Shown piece by piece: positions 21,894-32,765 of a stretch of 64,000 nucleotides of DNA. This DNA comes from Lichina pygmaea (taxonomy: Eukaryota; Ascomycota; Lichinomycetes; Lichinales; Lichinaceae): contig OY730174.1 of assembly GCA_963422465.1 (NCBI GenBank), positions 1,178,001 to 1,242,000 on the forward strand. Direction: 5' to 3'. A model generated the notes under the pieces. It was not told the origin of the DNA, searched no databases, and saw only the letters and a program-made list of their open reading frames with translations. How positions within the stretch are numbered: position 1 is the stretch's first letter; each line of letters opens with the position of its first letter. The position numbers and the translations under genes were made by a program.

Positions 21894-24800
21894 ATGTCAG
21901 ATATCAGGTCGTTCTTTGGCAAGCCCCAGGCTCCTCCGTCAAAGCATAGCAAGAACGTCGTTGAGGATGACGGCGGCGATTCGGATGTTGTTGCTCCAAC
22001 GAGGAAGAGAAAATCGAAACCAGACGTCCATACACCCAACGATACTCCGAACAAAAGGCCGCGTACACCGGCTACCAATGGATCATCCTCCAAGCCCTCC
22101 AAGGTCGTCAAAGCTCCGGCGAGGCAGTCACCCAGGGGAAAGAGAGCGACTCCAGCGAAGGAGGCCGAAAAGAAAGAGACCATTGACGTGGATAGCGATA
22201 TTGAGATTCAAGAGCCACCCAAGAAGAGGGGTCGTCCCCCTAGCAAGAAGGCTGGAACGACAGCAGTCGAGGCGAAAGCGCCCCCGAAACCATCGCCCCC
22301 GAAACCGTTGCCCAAGAAGAAGGCTCGGCCTACCGTTGTAGATACGGACGATTCGGACGTTCTCGACGTACGTGCCCCGACACCGCCATCGCCGCCCAAG
22401 AAGAAGGCTCGAACGTCTACGAAAAAGCAGAACGCCCCCGAAACTCAGGAAGCTCAAGAGATCTTCGACAGCATTCCCACTGTACCGCTTCCAACGCCAG
22501 AGTCGCAGCCGACAGAATCGCGGAAGTTCAACTACCAGAGTCATGCTGCACATACGGCACCACCCCCAGCAGCCGGCACGAAGGATCTTCCAACGGGTGC
22601 CGAGAACTGCCTGGCTGGCCTGACCTTTGTCTTCACCGGTGTGTTGGAGACGCTTGGACGTGAGGAAGGCATCGAGCTGGTGAAACGGCATGGCGGGAAG
22701 GTCACAGGTGCACCGAGCTCGAAGACGAGCTACGTCGTCCTAGGCAGCGATGCGGGTCCGAAGAAGCTTGAGACGATTCGCAAGACCAATCTCAAGACGA
22801 TCAACGAGGACGGCTTGTTTGAGCTGATCAGGAAGCTGCCGGCCAATGGCGGTGACAGCAAGGCAGCCGTCAAGTACGAGGAGCAGAAACACAAGGAGGA
22901 GCAGAAGGTCAAGGAGATGGCAGCGGAAATGGAGCGTCAGGAACGCCGTGCCGGTGGCGCCGGAACGACTGGAAAGTCCTCGGTGGCAGGCTCTCAGGGT
23001 GCTGGTGACGAGACGCGGCTATGGACGGTCAAGTACGCACCTTCGGCGCTGACCCAGATCTGCGGCAACAAGGGCCAAGTCGAGAAGCTCCAGAGATGGC
23101 TCCGCAACTGGCACAAGAACCAACAGACCAGCTTCAAGAAGGCAGGCCAGGATGGGAGCGGCATATTTCGGGCTGCCATCATGCATGGGCCACCTGGTAT
23201 TGGCAAGACCACGGCGGCGCATCTCGTGGCAAATCTTGAAGGCTACGATATCCTCGAGAGCAACGCCAGCGATACCCGCAGCAAGAAGCTTGTCGAGACG
23301 GGGTTGAAAGGGGTGCTCGACAATACCTCGCTGCTCGGCTACTTCGCCGCCGACAAGAAGACGGTCGACGTCCAGAAGAAGAAGCTCGTCCTGATCATGG
23401 ACGAGGTCGATGGCATGTCGGCCGGCGACAGGGGAGGCGTGGGCGCTCTGGCCCAGGTGTGCAAGAAGACAAGCATACCGATGATCCTCATCTGCAACGA
23501 GCGACGACTCCCGAAGATGAAGCCTTTCGATTTCGTGACTTACGACGTGCCTTTCCGGCGGCCGACTGTCAACGACATTCGCGGCCGCATCGCGACGATA
23601 TGCTTCCGCGAGGGCCTCAAACTGCCGAGTCCCGTCATCGACGCCCTGATCGAGGGTACCCATGCCGACATCCGACAGATTATCAACATGATCTCCACCG
23701 CCAAGCTGGACCAGGAGGCGATGAACTTTGATCAGGGAAAGGCCATGTCCAAGTCTTGGGAGAAGCACGTGATCCTGAAGCCTTGGGATATCGCGCATAA
23801 GATCCTCAGCCCCGTCATGTTCGGCCAGGCCAGCAACAAGAGCCTCAACGACAAGATCGAGCTCTACTTCAACGACCACGAGTTCAGCTATCTGATGGTC
23901 CAGGAGAACTACCTCAAGACGACTCCCACCATCGCCAACAGGTACAATGGCCGCGAGCGAGTCCTCAAGACCCTCGAGTTGGCCGATCAGGCTGCAGAGA
24001 GCATCAGCGACGGAGATCTGGTGGACCGAATGATCCATGGGCCGCAACAGCATTGGAGCTTGATGCCGACCCACGCCGTCTTCAGCACGGTGCGGCCGGC
24101 CAGTTACGTGTACGGCAACCTTGGCGGCCAAGCCTCCTTTACGAGCTGGCTTGGTCAGAACAGCAAGCTAGGTTCGTTACACCATCCACCTCACACCTGC
24201 AAGCACTTCACTCACACTCTCTAGGCAAACTCTCGCGCTTCGTCAAAGAAATTCAGGCTCACATGAGACTTCGAGCTTCTGGTGACCGGCATGAGGTCCG
24301 ACAACAGTATATTCCGACGCTATGGGCAAAGACCGCCAGAACACTACAGAGCGAAGGGAAAGAGGCGGTGGAGGACGTCATCAACCTCATGGATAGTTAC
24401 TTCTTGACCAAGGAAGACTACGACGCCATCGTCGAGCTTGGTGTTGGGCCTATGGACATGGAGAGTGTTAAGATTGAGTCGTCAACCAAGGCCACCTTTA
24501 CTAGACTGTGAGTGCTTTTGGTTCCTCGCAATTGAACGCTTAGTGAGCACAACCTAAAGTGAGCACAGCCTAACAAACTCTTCAACGCAGATACAACTCC
24601 CAGTCACATCCGCTGCCGTTCATGAAAGCCAGCAACGTCGTTGCTGCCAAGCGAGGTCCAAAGGAGAAGCCTGATCTGGAGGAGGCCATCGATGAGTCTG
24701 ACGACGCTGAAGACGTGTCGGGCGATAAAGATGTCAAGGATGAACTGGCCGACGACGACGAAGACGTTGATCTCTCCAAGGACAAATACGTCAAGCAGCC

Positions 24801-25062
24801 GAAGAAGAAGAAGGGAGGCGCGACGGCGGCCAAGAAGACCGCTGCAGCCGAGTCCAAGGCCACGGGGTCCAGCAGCAAGAAGAAGGCTCCAGCCAGGAAG
24901 GTCAAGGCCGACGATGACGACGAGAAGGATGACGAAGACGACGAGGAAGAGGATTTCAAACCTGCGCGCGGACGAGGAGCGAAGGGAAAGGGTAACTCGG
25001 CAGCTGCTAGCAAGGGCAAAGCTCCAGCCGGAAGGGGAAGGGGACGGCCGAAGAAGGGTTAG
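21894..25062 (+). CDS. RFC1: Replication factor C subunit 1 (large clamp-loader subunit)
   Basis: RFC1 is the large subunit of the PCNA clamp loader, nuclear. Exons 21894-24171, 24225-24507 and 24591-25062 give 1010 residues. The N-terminus MSDIRSFFGKP is a PIP-box-like PCNA-binding motif, followed by a long basic, disordered region with KKRGRPPSKK. A BRCT domain spans about residues 238-318 (LAGLTFVFTGVLETLGREEG ... VLGSDAGPKKL). The AAA+ module has Walker A GPPGIGKTT (about 431), the ESNASDTRSKK block and Walker B LVLIMDEVDGM (about 497). The RFC1-specific C-terminal domain follows (IIHGPQQHW-like region, KLSRFVKEIQAHMR, VINLMDSYFLTKEDYDAI). The tail is Asp/Glu-rich and then Lys-rich, ending GRGRGRPKKG. 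Domain order matches yeast Rfc1. Confidence 0.95.
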
Positions 25063-25936
25063 CGCATGGGTCAGCTTCAGAGGTTTGGGTGTCGTCTTTG
25101 GTCGTTTCATGGGTTGCTTGCACCACAAGCAACTCCGTTCTTGCTCGATAATTGATTATGCATAATGGCGTTCGACAATCGATCGTCCAGGGTCCTTTTA
25201 CACCAAGACTTCCACTTTGCCTCCTGCCGTCCTTTAGCCTATCGTCTGTCTAAAGAATGTCTCGTATGATGTAGCTGTTCCTAGCTACCTCCCTTTATCG
25301 TACTTGTGCATTGGTCCAAGGCTGTACTATGTCCAGATGATAGAGAAGTCTTTGCAGCGTCTGGTGTTTCTATGCCACGCAACGTCCATCTCCACCAAAG
25401 TGCCCGCCTCTTCTCATGTACCGATGTTACGTCACGTGCCGTTCGAGCTGCGTGTCATTTCTTTTGACAAAAGCACAGCCGGCGAGATTGTGAATAGGGG
25501 CTAACTAGCACGACGCACGCAGGGCCATATGTCGACGTGTTTTTCTCCCTCCGTCTCTCTCTCTTTCTCTCTCTCTCTCTTTCTCTCTCAAAACCGCCGA
25601 CTCAGCGAAACGACTCAGCAAAAACGATACGATAACGCACATGAGCAGGCCACGCCTCTCGGCGTGGCCTGCTCATGTGCCACCTCACGATGATGTCGTC
25701 GCTGAGTCGTCGACGACGACGACTCAGCGACGAACACCCTATTCACTGCCTCACGATATCGACCTATAAATTCGATCTCGTCTTAGCTTCTTCCTTCTTT
25801 CCTTTCTTTCCTTCTTTTATATCTTCCTCTCAGACCATCGTGAGAGACGAGAAGAGACTGGAACTCCGCCAGCAACACTATCTCGTTGCCTCCGACACTG
25901 TCCGTCTCTGTTCTTGCCGTGAGTCGTCGACTCTCA

Positions 25937-25980
<44 letters not shown>

Positions 25981-26039
25981 TTTCTCTCTCTTATCTTCCC
26001 TCTCCAGTTTGGCGGCTGGTCACCGTCGCCATACTACCG
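25063..26039. other. Spacer with CT tracts and two strong hairpins
   Basis: These 977 bp separate RFC1 and the next gene. They contain CT tracts at about 25553-25590 and 25939-25991 and two perfect hairpins at 25637-25680 and 25698-25731 (listed separately). The downstream part probably forms the 5' leader of the next gene. Confidence 0.5.
25637..25731. repeat. Tandem pair of perfect hairpin sequences
   Basis: Hairpin 1 has 20-bp perfect arms (25637-25656, GCACATGAGCAGGCCACGCC, and 25661-25680) with a 4-base loop. Hairpin 2 has 15-bp perfect arms (25698-25712, GTCGCTGAGTCGTCG, and 25717-25731) with a 4-base loop. The motif CGACTCAGC in arm 2 also occurs twice as direct copies just upstream (about 25609-25630). 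No terminal duplication is seen. Confidence 0.85.
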
Positions 26040-26856
26040 ATGGAGCCCGTCAACGACCGTGGAGTTGGCGCGAGACTGACGGTGACTAGTAAGTAAAGTC
26101 ATCAGCACTATTGTTTTCGCTAGTTTTTTGTTACATCTCTTCGCTGTTCTCTCCTCTTTTCTCTCTTTTGTCTTCTTTTTTTACATGTTCAATCAGATTG
26201 CTAACATATATTTACCCCCCTTAGACGAGGCGCCGTTGCATTATCCGTCGCATCTTCGTGATGGCGACGACCATACCTCGGCTGACCTGCCGACGAATCC
26301 CGCTGCCGACCGGAACTCGGATCGCGACCCCTTTTTCAGGGGCTCGACGGAAGAGTTCCGGGAGGAAACAAGTTGCTGGTCACGGAACACGTCCAGCCTA
26401 CTCCTGGCAGAAGCCAGCACCGCCTCGGGTCCAGCAAGGATCCTAAGAGGCGTGAGCCAGCGTCTCCACAGACGCACAAGGTCTTTCTTCGCCCGACCAG
26501 CGGCGGGAATCAGCAATCGGGAGAGCCGAACTCGAGGAAACACCGACGTCGGCCCCGGCATCACCGAGGACCTGAGTCGCACCAACCGGCGCCACAGCTC
26601 CGGGGACCTCCTCGCCCGTCAGCCGCAGGAGGCTCCCAGTCAACCTACTCGCGCCGCCACCGTCACCGCCACCACCAACCCGATCAACCGGCGTCGTCTG
26701 CAACGCGAAGAGCAGCACGTGGCTAGCCGACAGGACGACCCGACGGAGCAAGAAGTGCCGGTCGACACCCCAAACAAGCCGCGGGGTCTGAGGCGGATGA
26801 AGGCGGCCATAGCCCGAAGGACGAAAGCCTTCTTGTCGAAGATCGAGGGAACCTAG
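26040..26856 (+). CDS. Basic, Ser/Arg-rich protein of unknown function
   Basis: Not recognised. Proposed exons 26040-26088 and 26225-26856 give 226 residues: MEPVNDRGVGARLTVT, then NEAPLHYPSHLRDGDDHT and a long Arg/Ser/Thr-rich chain, ending in RRMKAAIARRTKAFLSKIEG. The donor is GTAAGT and the acceptor follows a pyrimidine-rich tract (CCCCCCTTAG). The frame remains open across the splice and codon 17 is restored. No signal peptide, membrane segment or known domain is visible; it looks disordered and basic, with a possible amphipathic C-terminal helix. The leader contains CT repeats. Single-species evidence only. Confidence 0.45.
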
Positions 26857-28195
26857 GGGGGCCGACACTGGAGTACGGCGTGCGAATTATGATACCCAGC
26901 GTCTGTTTGCAATCCAGATCTTGTTACTCCGTCTTCCAATCCCATCTCCACCGTCCACAGCTCGATGCACGATGAAGTAGTACTGCCACCTGCATACAGC
27001 ACTACCCCTGACCACTAGTGACCAGTAATCCCCGTTGCTGTAGTTTACTATCTACGTCCGACACGCCGGAGCAAAGAGCGGTCGGCCATAATCGCACGAT
27101 AGGGCAGTCGTCTTTGCGGCTTGTGAGCCAGCGCTCATTCAAGTACAGTACGATATGGTACGGTAATAGTCCCCCCTTTTCATATTGTACGCAGGAGTAC
27201 TGCCAAGGTAGCACCTCCATATCCAACAGTCACATGTGCTTGCAAGACAACGAATACATGTACCGTACGATTAGCCGTGCTTGGTATACTGTGGGCGTAG
27301 TAGGTACAGTATCCACAGTGAAGCAGCTATCATCATTCCACTATTGCGCAGCAAGCTTACGACGGTTGTATATCCATACGATACCAACCGTCGCTCTATC
27401 GCATAGTATTAAAGGATAGTCTGTATCAAGGTAGGGCGGATGTGGATCAGGATGACGGAGACGCAAGAAGAAGGAAAGAAGGAGAGACAAGATGGAAATG
27501 ATGAAGAAGAAGAAGGAGTAGATGACAATGATGGGGATGATTATTAGGACCGTGTAGAGGAAGGAGAGGAAGAGGAAAAGGAAGGATCCGACGCGACGAT
27601 GCCCTGGACTGAACGTACGGTACAGTACCTACCGCCCGTGTGCCACGCAGCGCGGAATGCTAGACAGAGAGCTACTCGTATGATGACTTGGCAGAGCAGA
27701 AGCATCGGAGCAAAAGCATCAGAGCAAAGAAAGCATGAACGATAATGCCACGGAGGAGCTTTACTACAAAGAGGCCTAACTACGAAGAGGCCTGACTGGG
27801 CAGGAGGAGCCTTACTCCCAAGAGGCATTACTGCAAAGAGACCTCGGACGCGTAGACAGACAAGACAGGCACATACAGGAACAGGATCACATTTGCATGT
27901 CTGGTAAAGAGACGACTGCTTGGGTCACTTGGGTGGACTCGATATATTTTCTGGAATTTTGGATTGGAGATGATGTTTTGAGAGGGGAGAGGGTAGGAGG
28001 TCAATGTCTATATATATCTTTTTTTTTTTTCAAGCATTAAGAATGAGTCTTGAGGTTCTTCAGGCGCTGCTGCTGCTCCTCCGGAAAATGAGACTGGGGA
28101 TGAGAGAAGAAAGCGGTGGTGGTGATAGGGATATGGGTATGGGTATGGGCATGTGTCGGGTATCCGTTTACATCTGACAGAAGCCAGTCCTCCGT
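26857..28195. other. Intergenic, convergent flanks
   Basis: These 1339 bp lie between two genes read towards each other. A purine-rich stretch (about 27450-27600) and short scattered AAGAGGCCT-type repeats (about 27765-27845) are visible. No gene is recognised. Confidence 0.4.
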
Positions 28196-29475
28196 CTAAT
28201 CAATGTTCTTCCACCGTCGAAAGATCTTCTTGTGTTGCTCGAGGAAGAGGAAGGTGGCGATGGTATGTGGACCGAGACGGACGAAGGACGGCACCCAGCC
28301 TTTGAAGACCCACGAGAGACCTTCGGCGCGGTAGATGCTCAGGAGCAGACGCGGCAGCGGCTCGGGCGACGATCGGGCCGACATGAGCCGCGTCTTGATC
28401 ACGTCGACGGGCGAGCAGATGGTGGTGGCGACGAAGCCGGCCAGGACCGAGGCGCTGAAATGGGTCGTCAGGTCGCCCTGCTTCAGCGGCGTGCGTGCCA
28501 CGAGCGTGCGCTTGAAGCCGTCGTACGAGGCCAGCTGCGACGCCGTCATCAGCACCGCGCGCACGCTGTTCGGCCACACCCCACGAAAGAGCGAGCGCCA
28601 GCCTTCTTCGCGGAGCATCCGCACAAGGCCGTCGACGGCGTGTCGATACCGGCGTTGCTGCGACGGAGGCAAGGCGGCGTCGTGTTGCATCCGCACGTTC
28701 AACACGTCGGCCGGGTTGCCGGCCACACCGCCCATCAAGCCCGATGCCGATGCGATGGCGATCAACGCCGGGAACGAAGGCTCGTGGCGGGCCGTCGAGA
28801 ATATCTCCTTCAGCTCTTCGTAAACGCCGAACCGCGTGGTGCTATAAGTGACTGGTGGCAGATAGGGTCAGGCAAGGAGTCCTTTCTACTATGTTGCATC
28901 TCGAACAGGAGGCGCATACGTTGCCGGAGAAGACTGGCCGAGAGCTACAAAGACGGAATCAGAGAAGTAGTCAGCCAAGGCGTCTCCAATCAGACAGTGT
29001 AGCAGAAACAATTCAACAAGAGTACCCCACTGTAGAGACCCAGGAGGCCATCGCTATGCAGGATATGCACAAACGTGCCGCTCATGGACTTCTTGGCCAC
29101 ATCGCCGATGGTTCTCGGGGCGGTCGAGGCCGCAGTCTGGAGTCTAACCTGGCGGATAGGATGCCATCTCAGCTTCTTCTTTCTGCAATTGGCGCTCGCG
29201 CCTGCAGTCGTAGTGGCCCCCAACAGCTCTATCCTTCCAGGGAGACGGTACCTTTACTGCAGCGTCCCAATCAGCCACCATCGCGACCACTGAGGAACTC
29301 AACGCTCCAACCCACCAAGATCTAGAGGATGCGTCACGCAAGCCGCAAGACTTGAAGCCGCCCCGCCGAACCAGAAGGGATAATGAATAACTTTTTGCGG
29401 AGACCAGTATGATACAGTGGACCGAGGAACGCCATGCTCGGCTCTATCTGCTCCTCCATCCTTCGTCGTGGGCAT
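28196..29475 (-). CDS. DIC1: Mitochondrial dicarboxylate carrier (SLC25 family)
   Basis: DIC1 exchanges dicarboxylates (malate, succinate) for phosphate across the inner mitochondrial membrane. Proposed exons 29316-29475, 29252-29256, 29026-29148, 28920-28944 and 28196-28851 give 322 residues. The three carrier repeats are visible: YPFWFGGAASSLAACVTHPLDL then VRLQTA; GLMGGVAGNPADVLNVRMQHD; AGFVATTICSPVDVIKTRLM. Repeat-end motifs such as GLYSGLSASLLRQLTYSTTRFGVYEEL and FRGVWPNSVRAVLMTASQLASYD fit DIC1 rather than other carriers. Exon 2 is only 5 nt (TAAAG), flanked by CAG and GTACCG; it supplies Val-Lys and rebuilds the first PxDxxK signature (HPLDLVKVRLQ). Without it the frame meets a stop. 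It is divergent from MSF1. Confidence 0.9.
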
Positions 29476-29761
29476 GTTCGATCGTCTTGCTATCGCCGAC
29501 GCATGATGTCGGCGGTTGGGAGGAACTCGGGTTGGGACGAAGAAGTAGAAGAACTACTCGTATGCACTTCCGTACCGGGTACGGGACTACATACGTATAA
29601 TACAGCACTCCCGTACGGCGGGGTACGTACGGAGTACTTCCGTACTTTGGCTCGGAATAGAGATTTCCCGATCGGCAGCGGGACGTTGATGTTCCGACGA
29701 TAGCTCCAGTCGAGCTGCAGGCACGGTGTTGAAAGGAACAGCTCGTCGATGACATGGAAAT
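29476..29761. promoter_or_regulatory. Divergent spacer DIC1/MSF1, GTAC-rich
   Basis: These 286 bp separate two mitochondrial genes. The stretch 29570-29650 is dense in GTAC, CCGTAC and GTACGG (for example CCGTACCGGGTACGGG), giving several small inverted repeats that could be shared regulatory sites. Confidence 0.4.
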
Positions 29762-31566
29762 ATGGAAAAGCCTACATCGCTCACACTCCGTTGGCTGAGA
29801 AAGACCGTGCTTGGCCTGGAGCAACCAACTAGCTCTGGATGTCTATTATGCCAGAGGATCTTATCAGGCTGCAATCCCCGACGATCGATAGGTGAGTAGA
29901 CCTCCATGCCTGCTAGCTAGCTGCATAATGCTAACACATCCTCCCCCCAGCATCCAAGCCCGACAGACAGAGAGTCAGAATCGCAGACCATGTCTACCCG
30001 ACGGACGAATGGTTCAATGTGCCTCCCAACATCGTCTCGGCCGTACCCAAAAAGCTGCATCTCCAACGCGACCATCCTCTCGACATCACGCGGCGCATCA
30101 TCGAGTCGCGCTTCCCGTCGCCGGAATACGATACGACGTCGTACAACTCCCTCTTCCCGGTGGTATCGACGCAGCAAAACTTCGATTCTCTAGGCTTTCA
30201 GCTCGACCATCCTGGTCGAAGCCGGACCGACACGTACTATGTCAATCGAGAGACGGTGCTGCGAACGCACACCAGCGCGCACCAGGTCGACGTGTTCCGG
30301 GAGAATCGCGGCTGCAATGGCTTCTTGGTCTCGGCGGACGTCTATCGCCGGGATGCCATCGATCGGAGCCATTACCCAGTCTTTCATCAGACGGAGGGTG
30401 CAAGACTATGGGACCGTCTGAAGATCCCCTCCAGTGAAGGTGGTCTCGCCGAAGCAGTGTCTCGCGGTGTTTTGGCTTTCCCAAAACACGACGAGCGCCT
30501 GATTCACGTCGAGGATTCCACTCCAACCATCGACGCAGCGACCAATCCTCTGCAGACAGCGCACCACAGCGCCGAAGAGGTCGAGGCCATCTCGGCCCAT
30601 CTAAAGAGGACGCTCGAGGGCGTCGTTCTCGAGATTTTCGCTCGTGCGAGAGACGCATCCTTCTTGGCAGCAGCCGCCAATCCCTTCTCGAAGCACGAAC
30701 AAGACGAGCAGCAGCCGCTACAGGTCCGCTGGGTGCCTGCATATTTCCCGTTCACGTCTCCGTCGTGGGAGCTGGAGGTGTTCTGGGATGGCGACTGGCT
30801 CGAGCTTCTCGGGTGCGGCGTGGTCAAGCAAGAGCTGCTTCTGCAGGCGGACGCCCCGTCGAAGCTCGGCTGGGCCTTTGGACTGGGGCTCGAGCGCATC
30901 GCGATGCTGCTGTTCTCCATTCCTGACATACGACTGTTCTGGTCGAGCGATCCGAGATTCCTGGGGCAGTTCACTGGCTTGTCAGAAGGGGTCTCCCTCT
31001 CGTCTGGTCCGGCGGTGTCGTCTGCATCGACATCCTCCTCTTCGCAGGGCAAGCAGACCGCGGGGGTTCCTGTCAAACTCCCCCGCTACGTGTCCTTTTC
31101 GAAACATCCGGCCTGCTACAAGGACGTTGCCTTTTGGCTTCCGTCTTCTTCGTCATCTCCGTCCTCAGCACCAACGCATGCTCCTCCGCCATCCCCAACC
31201 CCACCTCCATCCCGACCCTCCCCAAATACAGCTACCTCTCACCTTGACCCTGCATACCAGGCCGAGGCCCACCCTGCACCCCAGCCCAATCCGGGTCCTC
31301 AAACCCCGCATCGGGCTCCACCGGCTGCACCAGCCTTCCACGTCAACGACATGATGGAACTAGTGCGCTCGACAGCAGAGTCGGAGAACGTCGAGGACGT
31401 GACGCTGGTCGACCGGTTCGTGCACCCACGCTCGGGGCGCACGTCGCTGTGCTACCGCGTCAACTACCGCCGTCTCGATCGCACCTTGACTAACGACGAG
31501 GCGAACAGCCTACACGAGCGGGTCCGCCGACGGCTTGTCCTGGACTTTGGCGTCGAGCTTCGATGA
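29762..31566 (+). CDS. MSF1: Mitochondrial phenylalanyl-tRNA synthetase
   Basis: This monomeric class II synthetase charges mitochondrial tRNA-Phe. Exons 29762-29891 and 29951-31566 give 581 residues. Exon 1 (MEKPTSLTLRWLRKTVLGLE...) is a basic presequence that joins in frame to RVRIADHVYPTDEWFNVPPN. Catalytic class II blocks follow: HPLDITRRIIESRF, TDTYYVNRETVLRTHTSAHQ, VSADVYRRDAIDRSHYPVFHQ, WVPAYFPFTSPSWELEV, WLELLGCGVVKQELL, GWAFGLGLERIAMLLFSIPDI. The C-terminal anticodon-binding (FDX-ACB) domain reads YVSFSKHPACYKDVAFWL ... VDRFVHPRSGRTSLCYRVNY. Two low-complexity inserts (Ser-rich near 31010-31060 and Pro/Ser/Thr-rich at about 31140-31340) enlarge it beyond the usual ~470 residues. The stop codon lies inside a 69-bp tandem repeat. 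Confidence 0.93.
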
Positions 31567-31745
31567 GCGATGCACAACATACTGCAGCTCACTGGCGTCA
31601 CGTTATCTTGTTTCCAGGTTGTCGAGCTTCGATGAGCGATGCACAACATACTGCAGCTTACTGGCGCCACGTTGTCTTGCTTCAAGGTTGTCGAGCTTCG
31701 ATGAGCGATACATCACATACTACAGCTAATTGGTGCCATCTCGTT
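31552..31745 (+). repeat. 69-bp tandem repeat over the MSF1 stop codon
   Basis: Units start at 31552, 31621 and 31690 with GTCGAGCTTCGATGAGCGAT, giving two full copies and a partial third of a 69-bp unit. The first copy includes the last codons and stop of MSF1 (GTCGAGCTTCGATGA), so the repeat is formed from the coding end plus the 3' UTR. Confidence 0.9.
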
Positions 31746-32765
31746 CGTATCTCAAATTCAAAGCGTGTCAGATTTTGTTGCGGCCGTTAGTCCCGCAGGC
31801 CAGCTAGCCTAGTCAGTCGAGGTGGCTTGGCCAGCCGGGGCCATACGTATCGCCCCGAGCCCTTGAGGGCCTCAATAGAGCAGACTTCTCCCCTTCTCGA
31901 TAGGCCGATGCCACTGTAGTCGTGCCAGATTTCCTCCCGTCTCAAGTCGAAAGCGAGTCAGGCTTTGCGTGACTCCGGGAGGGGGGGGGGCAAGGGGAAG
32001 GGGAAAGAGAAAAAGGATTCTTCAAGTCCATCCAGCCCTCCCTCCTCTTCTTTTCTTTCTTTCTTTCCTTCTTTCTTTCCTTCCTTCTCTCTTTCTCGTG
32101 GAGATGGAAAATGCACTCACCAACCATGTCCTGACGTGCCGACTAGACACACATCTAAGAATGGACAACATGCTCAGATTTACATTCTTCTTTTATCCTC
32201 CCTACTTGCTAGAATTGCCATCTGGATAAGAGTTGGATGAGAGGAGAGAGAGCGGTTCAAGTGTATTTTTGGTTGAGGTGTGTGTAGTTCAGGTCCACAC
32301 GGCTCAAGTTCACACGGGTGTTGCAGTGACTTGCCGGTTGTCGGTCTACGAACGGAGAGGATGGAGAGGATGGAGAGTGCGATGAGGAGGGTCGGTCATC
32401 TTGTCGCGACGCTATGCAAGAGTCCTACTTATTCTTGGTGACGGTGTTGGAGGGGCTTCCGTTTAGAAAGGAGAAGATCTGGAGGAAGATGTTGCACTTC
32501 CTTCCGCCCCGGCCCTCCGAACCCGCATTTCAAAGGCAGGGACAGTAAGATGGAGTAATCAAGAGCAGGATGGTGATTGAGCGGGTGGAAATGAGTTTGC
32601 TGCTTCGGCAACCAGGTAAGAGAAGTAGATGACAGATAAGTGAAGACGAAGAGTGGAGAGGAGAGGAGAGGAGAGGAGAGGAGAAAAGTCGCCGAGATTG
32701 GATGATACGCTGAAACTGTGCATGTCTGCCCGGAATGGATGGGAGAAGAGCGCAGGAAGAGAGGA
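31746..32765. other. Intergenic, convergent MSF1 and MGE1
   Basis: These 1020 bp hold a G run (about 31981-31990), a CTTTCTTTCC polypyrimidine tract (32040-32100) and a (GGAGA)n stretch (about 32654-32684). No gene is seen. Confidence 0.5.

Noticed and set aside
23019-24131. 370-codon minus-strand frame
   Set aside because: It is the antisense shadow of the RFC1 AAA+ region.
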